A program made the position numbers and the translations under genes. Below are positions 33,186 through 37,575 of a stretch of DNA of 37,575 nt, in pieces. The DNA is taken from positions 1-37,575 of the forward strand of contig CABWYS010000008.1 in the NCBI GenBank assembly GCA_902509555.1, written 5' to 3'. The DNA comes from an uncultured SAR86 cluster bacterium. GTDB lineage: Bacteria; Pseudomonadota; Gammaproteobacteria; Magnimaribacterales; D2472. Within the stretch, counting starts at the first letter, position 1, and every line of letters starts with the position of its first letter. The notes beneath the pieces were generated by a model. It was not told where the DNA came from. It ran no database searches and saw only the letters and a program-made list of their open reading frames with translations.

Positions 33186-34229
33186 TTATATTCTAAATCT
33201 TTTTTTTAGAGCAGAAACAGAAATTTCATCTTGCTCATTAAGAATAAATCTTAACATATGCAAATAAGAATAAAGCTCTAGTTTTAATGGGTGATGCCAT
33301 GCCCATAATAATGTTTCAATATTAGATAAGTCTTTTTTAGGATTCTTTATACGAGGTTCAAATTTAAACAAATGCATTAAATTTATAAATTCCTTGGGAA
33401 AATCCATATTTAAAAAATATTTTTTAGGACTAATATCCTGGTTATTGAGGAATTGTCCTAAAAAATCTAAACATATTAGATCAGTTTCAATTAATCCTGT
33501 TGGGTTAATCATAACGCCATCAAGTATCTTTGATGAATCAAAAGACAAAGATTGATATGAGTCCAGAATAACTTTTGGACCACAATAATCATTTGCAAAA
33601 TAGTTATCCCAAAAAATTAATGGGCGCTTAAAAAGATTCTTCCAGGTCTCAACCTCCTCTTCAGATGAGTATTTAGAGACCACATAAGATCCAGTCCAGA
33701 AAATAGGCACCTTAATATTTAAAAGTTCATTAAATTCACTCAAATATTTACTAGAAAAAATATCTGGTGAAGCCTGAGAGGATGAATATTCCTGAGGCAC
33801 AGCAAAGAAATTAATTTCAGGAAAGTGCTCTATACATTCATTTACAATTTGAGCATGTAACGCCCCGGATGATTCGATGAAAAGATCATCAAAAAGGATT
33901 GCAAAATTCTCTATATCACTTTTTTTTATCGATGATATATTCTGGAATAAAATCTGCAAATCATTTTCTAGGCTAAAATTTATGCCTGGCGAAATACCAA
34001 AAATGATCTCTATACCTTTTGTATTAGCCTCCCTTGCAAATGAACTGAAGGCATTGAGCCAACTATCTGGATAAGAGTCTCTCCAAAAAGTTCTATGAAA
34101 TCTATCTTCCTTAGGACAATATAAATACGATTTAAGATTATTGTGCTCCAAATTAGACAATATTCTTGATCTGTCTTCCCAGCTAAGTAGCTGACCATAA
34201 TAACCTTCTATGTATCCTGAAAAAATCAT
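33186..34229 (-). CDS. GH84-family beta-N-acetylglucosaminidase (O-GlcNAcase-like)
   Basis: A 347 aa protein closely resembling the catalytic domain of human O-GlcNAcase. Matching segments are GYIEGYYGQLLSWEDR, YLYCPKEDRFH (K40), ISPG, FAILFDDLF (catalytic pair D114/D115), PQEY (Y148), FWTGSYVVSK, FWDNYFANDY (W207, N209, D214) and a late INP loop. GH84 enzymes remove terminal N-acetylglucosamine by substrate-assisted catalysis. There is no signal peptide or membrane segment, so it is predicted cytoplasmic, unlike secreted pathogen GH84 hyaluronidases. After the barrel only a short helical tail remains. It is 63 bp after prmC and 23 bp before the acyl-CoA ligase. The substrate (cell-wall fragments, a glycoprotein or a sugar) is not known. 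Confidence 0.87.
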   Translation of the reverse strand: MIFSGYIEGYYGQLLSWEDRSRILSNLEHNNLKSYLYCPKEDRFHRTFWRDSYPDSWLNAFSSFAREANTKGIEIIFGISPGINFSLENDLQILFQNISSIKKSDIENFAILFDDLFIESSGALHAQIVNECIEHFPEINFFAVPQEYSSSQASPDIFSSKYLSEFNELLNIKVPIFWTGSYVVSKYSSEEEVETWKNLFKRPLIFWDNYFANDYCGPKVILDSYQSLSFDSSKILDGVMINPTGLIETDLICLDFLGQFLNNQDISPKKYFLNMDFPKEFINLMHLFKFEPRIKNPKKDLSNIETLLWAWHHPLKLELYSYLHMLRFILNEQDEISVSALKKRFRI

Positions 34230-34292
34230 TTTATTTTTTTATATAAATATCATAATACCAATCTTAAGCTTTCGCATGACACTATGTAAATT

Positions 34293-35117
34293 TTATAATT
34301 TATCTGCATATGTAAATCTATCTAATCCCTGAAGATCTTTTTTTGTACTAATATTTTTATAACCTAAGTCTTTTAAAATATTTGAAACCTCCTCTGCTTG
34401 AGAGTAACCATGTTCAAAAATAATTTTCCCTCCCAACTTTAAAGAATTTATCCCTTGTGAGGCAATTTCATAAAAGCTTTGGGATCCGCTATCAGAAGTT
34501 AATGCAATTAAAGGTTCGTGTTTCAGATCATCAAGATGTGCATCGTTCGGTTTTAAATATGGAGGATTAGAAATAATTAAATCGAGAGAATTTTTAACTG
34601 AACAAGACATCCAGTCAGACTGAACAATCATTACATTATTAGCATGATGCTTTTTTCTATTTATTAAAGCTACCTCTAATGCTTTTTCTGAAATATCTGT
34701 AGCAAGGATTTTAAGATTTTTGTTTTTTAGAACAATTGATATAGCAATACATCCAGAGCCTGTTCCGATCTCAAAAATTTTTGCATTTTTTGAGAATTGT
34801 AAATCTAAAACCCAATCAATGATTAATTCGGTTTCTGGCCGAGGGATTAATACTCTTGGATCAACATAAAATTTATATCCATAGAATTCTGACTCTCTTA
34901 AAATGTAATCAAGAGGAATGTTAGCTAAGTAAGATGAAAAAAAAGTATCAATTTTGCAAATTTGCTCAGCTGATAAATCATAATCATCCTCTAAGGCAAG
35001 AATAGGATCGCTGATATCAAGAGATTTTAAGAAGAATTTTAAATCTCGCAAGATGTGCTTATGCCGATTTGCTTTTGATCTGGCAAAAATAAAATAGGAT
35101 TTAAGACCTTGTTTCAA
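34293..35117 (-). CDS. prmC: Peptide chain release factor N5-glutamine methyltransferase
   Basis: PrmC methylates the Gln of the GGQ motif in release factors. The 274 aa protein has the N-terminal helical domain ending YILRESEFYGYKF, the SAM-binding motif IFEIGTGSGCIAISI and the catalytic NPPYLKPND. The start is TTG at 35117, directly after the prfA stop (TAA-TTG). No in-frame ATG lies near the N-terminus, so the TTG is needed for a full domain. It belongs to the conserved hemA-prfA-prmC operon, and its substrate RF1 is encoded immediately upstream. Confidence 0.95.
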   Translation of the reverse strand: MKQGLKSYFIFARSKANRHKHILRDLKFFLKSLDISDPILALEDDYDLSAEQICKIDTFFSSYLANIPLDYILRESEFYGYKFYVDPRVLIPRPETELIIDWVLDLQFSKNAKIFEIGTGSGCIAISIVLKNKNLKILATDISEKALEVALINRKKHHANNVMIVQSDWMSCSVKNSLDLIISNPPYLKPNDAHLDDLKHEPLIALTSDSGSQSFYEIASQGINSLKLGGKIIFEHGYSQAEEVSNILKDLGYKNISTKKDLQGLDRFTYADKL

Positions 35118-36209
35118 TTATGAATTTTCTTCTAAATTAAAAAGCTGAGCTAATTGATTCTCAGTAATTAGCGCTTGGCAAATAGAAATCATATCGCCAT
35201 CCATCACTTGGTCTAAATTGTGCTGAGTTAGCTTGATTCTGTGATCAGTGATACGTCCCTGAGGGAAATTATAAGTCCTAATCTTTTCACTTCTGTCTCC
35301 AGTGCCTACAAGGATTTTTCTTTCGCTAGCAATTGTATTTTGCTGCTCATCAATTTCATTTTGCTTCAATTTAGCAACTAATAATGCCATGGCTTTAGCC
35401 TTATTCTTGTGTTGAGATCGATCATCTTGACATTCCACGACAACTCCTGTTGGGATGTGAGTTAATCTAACAGCAGAGTCAGTTTTATTAACATGTTGCC
35501 CACCGGCACCAGATGCCCTATAAGTGTCGACCCTTAACTCACTTTTATCTATCTCTATATCTTGAACCTCATCAACTTCAGGCAAGATTGCAACCGTAAC
35601 AGTTGAAGTATGAATTCTTCCTTGCGATTCAGTCTCAGGAACCCTCTGAACACGATGCACCCCCGATTCAAACTTTAGAAATTTAAAAACTCCTTGGCCA
35701 TTAATTTTAACCACAGCTTCTTTTAATCCACTTGGTTCAGACTGCTTAATATTTACTATTTCTACCTTCCAGCCTTGGCGCTCAGATAACCTTGAATACA
35801 TTCTGAATAAATCTGCTGCAAATATTGCAGCCTCATCACCCCCTGCCCCAGCTCTAATCTCAAGGTAAGCTGCTCCATCATCTGCTTCATCTTTGGGCAA
35901 GAGCATAAATTTTAAATTTTTTTCAAGCTCAGTAATCTTTTCTTGATTAGCGGTAACCTCAATTTTTGCGAGCTCTATTAATTCTGAGTCACCAGAGTCT
36001 AAAAGTTCCTTTGCTCCAGTTAACTCTTTTTCAGTATCTTGCAGTGATTTAAATAGATCAACTATCGGTGTGATTTCAGAATATTCTTTATTTAATTGTG
36101 TGAATTGCGCCATATCATCTGTTGCACCCTCTCTGGCAAGAGCTTCATGAATCTCAACTGACCTTAATCTTAAACTCTCTAATTTTGTAATAATGGATTC
36201 TTCAAGCAC
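35118..36209 (-). CDS. prfA: Peptide chain release factor 1
   Basis: RF1 terminates translation at UAA and UAG. The 363 aa product (E. coli 360 aa) has EIRAGAGGDEAAIFA, the codon-recognition loop in HRVQRVPETESQGRIHTS (the PxT element as PET) and the GGQ motif in ASGAGGQHVNKTDSAVR, whose Gln is methylated by PrmC. There is no internal frameshift, which also fits RF1 rather than RF2. It overlaps hemA by 8 bp and abuts prmC. Confidence 0.98.
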   Translation of the reverse strand: MLEESIITKLESLRLRSVEIHEALAREGATDDMAQFTQLNKEYSEITPIVDLFKSLQDTEKELTGAKELLDSGDSELIELAKIEVTANQEKITELEKNLKFMLLPKDEADDGAAYLEIRAGAGGDEAAIFAADLFRMYSRLSERQGWKVEIVNIKQSEPSGLKEAVVKINGQGVFKFLKFESGVHRVQRVPETESQGRIHTSTVTVAILPEVDEVQDIEIDKSELRVDTYRASGAGGQHVNKTDSAVRLTHIPTGVVVECQDDRSQHKNKAKAMALLVAKLKQNEIDEQQNTIASERKILVGTGDRSEKIRTYNFPQGRITDHRIKLTQHNLDQVMDGDMISICQALITENQLAQLFNLEENS

Positions 36210-37416
36210 TTCTAATTTCCTTAATCATAGACAAAATAGCATTAGGGGTTAGTTTAGAAATGTATTGTAGCTGATCATCTGAAACAATATGCATTTGCTT
36301 AAGCGATGAATAGGGATCATCTGAATTTAATAATCCCAAAAAGTCTTGATCATCAATCTTACTAGATACATTCTTAAGGGCAGCATATGCCTCATTACGA
36401 CTATATTTGTTAGCTTTATCTTGATTCAAAGAATTAACTCTACCTTGAATGAGATCCCTTGCTTTTAATGCCTCAAATGAACGTTCTTCTAAATTCTCTT
36501 GAGTAACAAGCTCGATATCTTCAATTGTAAAAAGATAAGCGTACTCTAAATCTCTTACTTGATCTTCTATATTTCTGGGAACTCCCAAATCAATTAATAG
36601 CATTGGTTTATTTTTTCTTTCTCTCATGGCTTGCTCTATCAAACCTTTTCCAATAATTGGCAAGGGCGAATTAATAGAGGTTACTAAAATATCTGTATTT
36701 TGAATAAGAACCCCAAGCTGAGATAAATGCGTTGTTTCTATTGATAAAGAGTTATTAATGGTTAATGTTTTCTTGGAACGATTAACTGCATTAATATTCT
36801 TAATGCCATTATCATGAAAATTTTCAATGACGCTTAACGCCATCTGGCCGGCTCCTACTATTGTAAGTTTTTGCTGAGTCGGATCTTCAAAAATCTCTTG
36901 GACAATTTTTAATGATAGGCCTGAAACAGATAAGGAATTAAAACCAATTTGTGTTTCTGTTCTTGCTGCTTTTGCAATTGAAATAATGTCATCAGTTAGG
37001 CGCTGAAATTCTCCTTTCAATGAGCCAAGTTCAATATATGTTTGAATTGATTTCTTAAATTGACCTAATATTTCTTGTTCGCCCAATACCTGAGAATCAA
37101 GACCGCTAGCAACATTGCACATGTGCTTAATAGCCTCATTACCATTAAAAAAATATAAATCATTGTTCAAAGAATCGCTGGAACCAAAAAACTCAAGAGT
37201 CTTTTGGGCAATTTTAGTAGCGCTTCTTGAAGAGCCAAAAATATAAACCTCTGTCCTATTACAGGTAGATAGAGCAAAAAATGAATCTACAGAGTCACTA
37301 AAAGCGCTTTGAAAGAAATTTTTAAAGTCTTCTTGATTAGAGTCATTTATAATAAATAGCTCTCTTTCTGATAACTTTGTAGTCTTATGATTTATGCCAA
37401 ACAGCTGTAATTCCAT
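36202..37416 (-). CDS. hemA: Glutamyl-tRNA reductase
   Basis: HemA reduces glutamyl-tRNA to glutamate-1-semialdehyde with NADPH, starting tetrapyrrole synthesis by the C5 pathway. The 404 aa protein has GINHKTTKLSERE, the catalytic Cys52 in ALSTCNRTEVYIF, SGLDSQVLGEQEILGQFK, and the NADPH fold around TIVGAGQMALSVI. A C-terminal dimerisation domain is present (residues about 310-404). It leads hemA-prfA-prmC. Its start codon region overlaps the divergent lolB by 23 bp. The haem product serves the bc1 complex also encoded in the window. Confidence 0.97.
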   Translation of the reverse strand: MELQLFGINHKTTKLSERELFIINDSNQEDFKNFFQSAFSDSVDSFFALSTCNRTEVYIFGSSRSATKIAQKTLEFFGSSDSLNNDLYFFNGNEAIKHMCNVASGLDSQVLGEQEILGQFKKSIQTYIELGSLKGEFQRLTDDIISIAKAARTETQIGFNSLSVSGLSLKIVQEIFEDPTQQKLTIVGAGQMALSVIENFHDNGIKNINAVNRSKKTLTINNSLSIETTHLSQLGVLIQNTDILVTSINSPLPIIGKGLIEQAMRERKNKPMLLIDLGVPRNIEDQVRDLEYAYLFTIEDIELVTQENLEERSFEALKARDLIQGRVNSLNQDKANKYSRNEAYAALKNVSSKIDDQDFLGLLNSDDPYSSLKQMHIVSDDQLQYISKLTPNAILSMIKEIRSA

Positions 37417-37575
37417 ATCAAAACTTATCTCAATATTATTTTTAGTATCCTTAGGCTCATGTTCATCAATATATCACTCAACATTTTCAGAAAAAGTATT
37501 TGTAGGTAAGTTATCTTTTACCAATACTCAAGACCACTCTAACTTTAATATTAAAGTTAAAGCTTTTCCTGAAAA
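37394..37575 (+). CDS. lolB: Outer-membrane lipoprotein receptor LolB, 5' part (cut by window edge)
   Basis: This frame is not in the ORF track because it runs off the right edge. Starting at the ATG at 37394 it encodes a lipoprotein signal (basic/polar start, hydrophobic LISILFLVSL, lipobox LGSC with Cys23) and then SEKVFVGKLSFTN, similar to the first strands of LolB. LolB accepts lipoproteins from LolA and inserts them in the outer membrane. Divergent lolB-hemA is the standard arrangement in gammaproteobacteria. The chosen ATG makes its 5' end overlap the hemA start by 23 bp; no in-frame ATG downstream leaves a complete signal peptide. Only about 60 residues are visible. Confidence 0.75.
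   Translation, partial: MPNSCNSISKLISILFLVSLGSCSSIYHSTFSEKVFVGKLSFTNTQDHSNFNIKVKAFPE

Noticed and set aside
1-37575. tRNA or rRNA genes, CRISPR arrays, IS elements, phage or defence genes
   Set aside because: I scanned gaps and both strands for cloverleaf-like segments, direct repeats and transposase/integrase motifs and saw none; nearly all sequence is assigned to recognised genes.

Overview
The window is AT-rich, almost fully coding DNA from a gammaproteobacterium with a streamlined genome. No gene-free stretch exceeds about 100 bp. Many neighbours overlap by 1-23 bp, several convergent pairs share their stop codons, and I see no tRNA, rRNA, insertion sequence, CRISPR array or integrase. 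The gene order is a patchwork of classic gammaproteobacterial blocks: rsmI<>lpoA, sspA-petCBA-rpsI-rplM, zapE<>degS, murA-ibaG-mlaC<>kdsD-lptA-lptB-rpoN, yhdP-mreDCB<>gatCAB, and prmC-prfA-hemA<>lolB. Base composition, compactness and the lipid/sulfo-enzyme cargo suggest an uncultured marine lineage such as SAR86. That assignment is an inference, since there is no rRNA to confirm it.

Layout. 1-5.7 kb: the 5' part of rsmI, a shortened lpoA, then a leftward cluster of rplM, rpsI, petA, petB, petC (cytochrome bc1) and sspA. 5.7-7.8 kb: zapE and degS, divergent. 7.8-9.9 kb: a leftward three-gene unit of a methylenetetrahydrofolate reductase-family protein, a CoA-binding protein and an ECHDC3-type crotonase, headed by a long interrupted palindrome. 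10-12.1 kb: murA, ibaG and a lone mlaC. 12.1-16.9 kb: kdsD, lptA, lptB, rpoN and mgtE, rightward, with kdsC, lptC, hpf and ptsN missing from the usual order. 16.9-22.7 kb: yhdP, mreD, mreC, mreB, leftward. 22.8-25.9 kb: gatCAB, rightward.

25.9-34.2 kb is the accessory part, lying between conserved blocks. A leftward overlapping trio (alkylsulfatase-like metallo-hydrolase, zinc-type dehydrogenase, membrane fatty-acid/sterol hydroxylase) is divergent from a rightward pair (SDR oxidoreductase and PAPS-type sulfotransferase). A leftward unit follows: a GH84 O-GlcNAcase-like glycosidase, an AlkK-like acyl-CoA ligase and a MaoC hydratase. Together they could hydroxylate, oxidise, sulfate or desulfate, and CoA-activate a lipid or alcohol substrate; the substrate cannot be read from sequence.

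34.3-37.6 kb: prmC, prfA and hemA, leftward, with the start of lolB overlapping the 5' end of hemA at the right edge.

Most of the window is housekeeping: envelope building (lpoA, murA, mreBCD, yhdP, mlaC, kdsD, lptAB, lolB), respiration (bc1), translation (rplM, rpsI, gatCAB, prfA, prmC, rsmI) and haem synthesis (hemA). The best candidates for something undescribed are the 25.9-34.2 kb block, especially the sulfotransferase/sulfatase-like pair with an altered metal-ligand set, and the cytoplasmic OGA-like GH84 enzyme.
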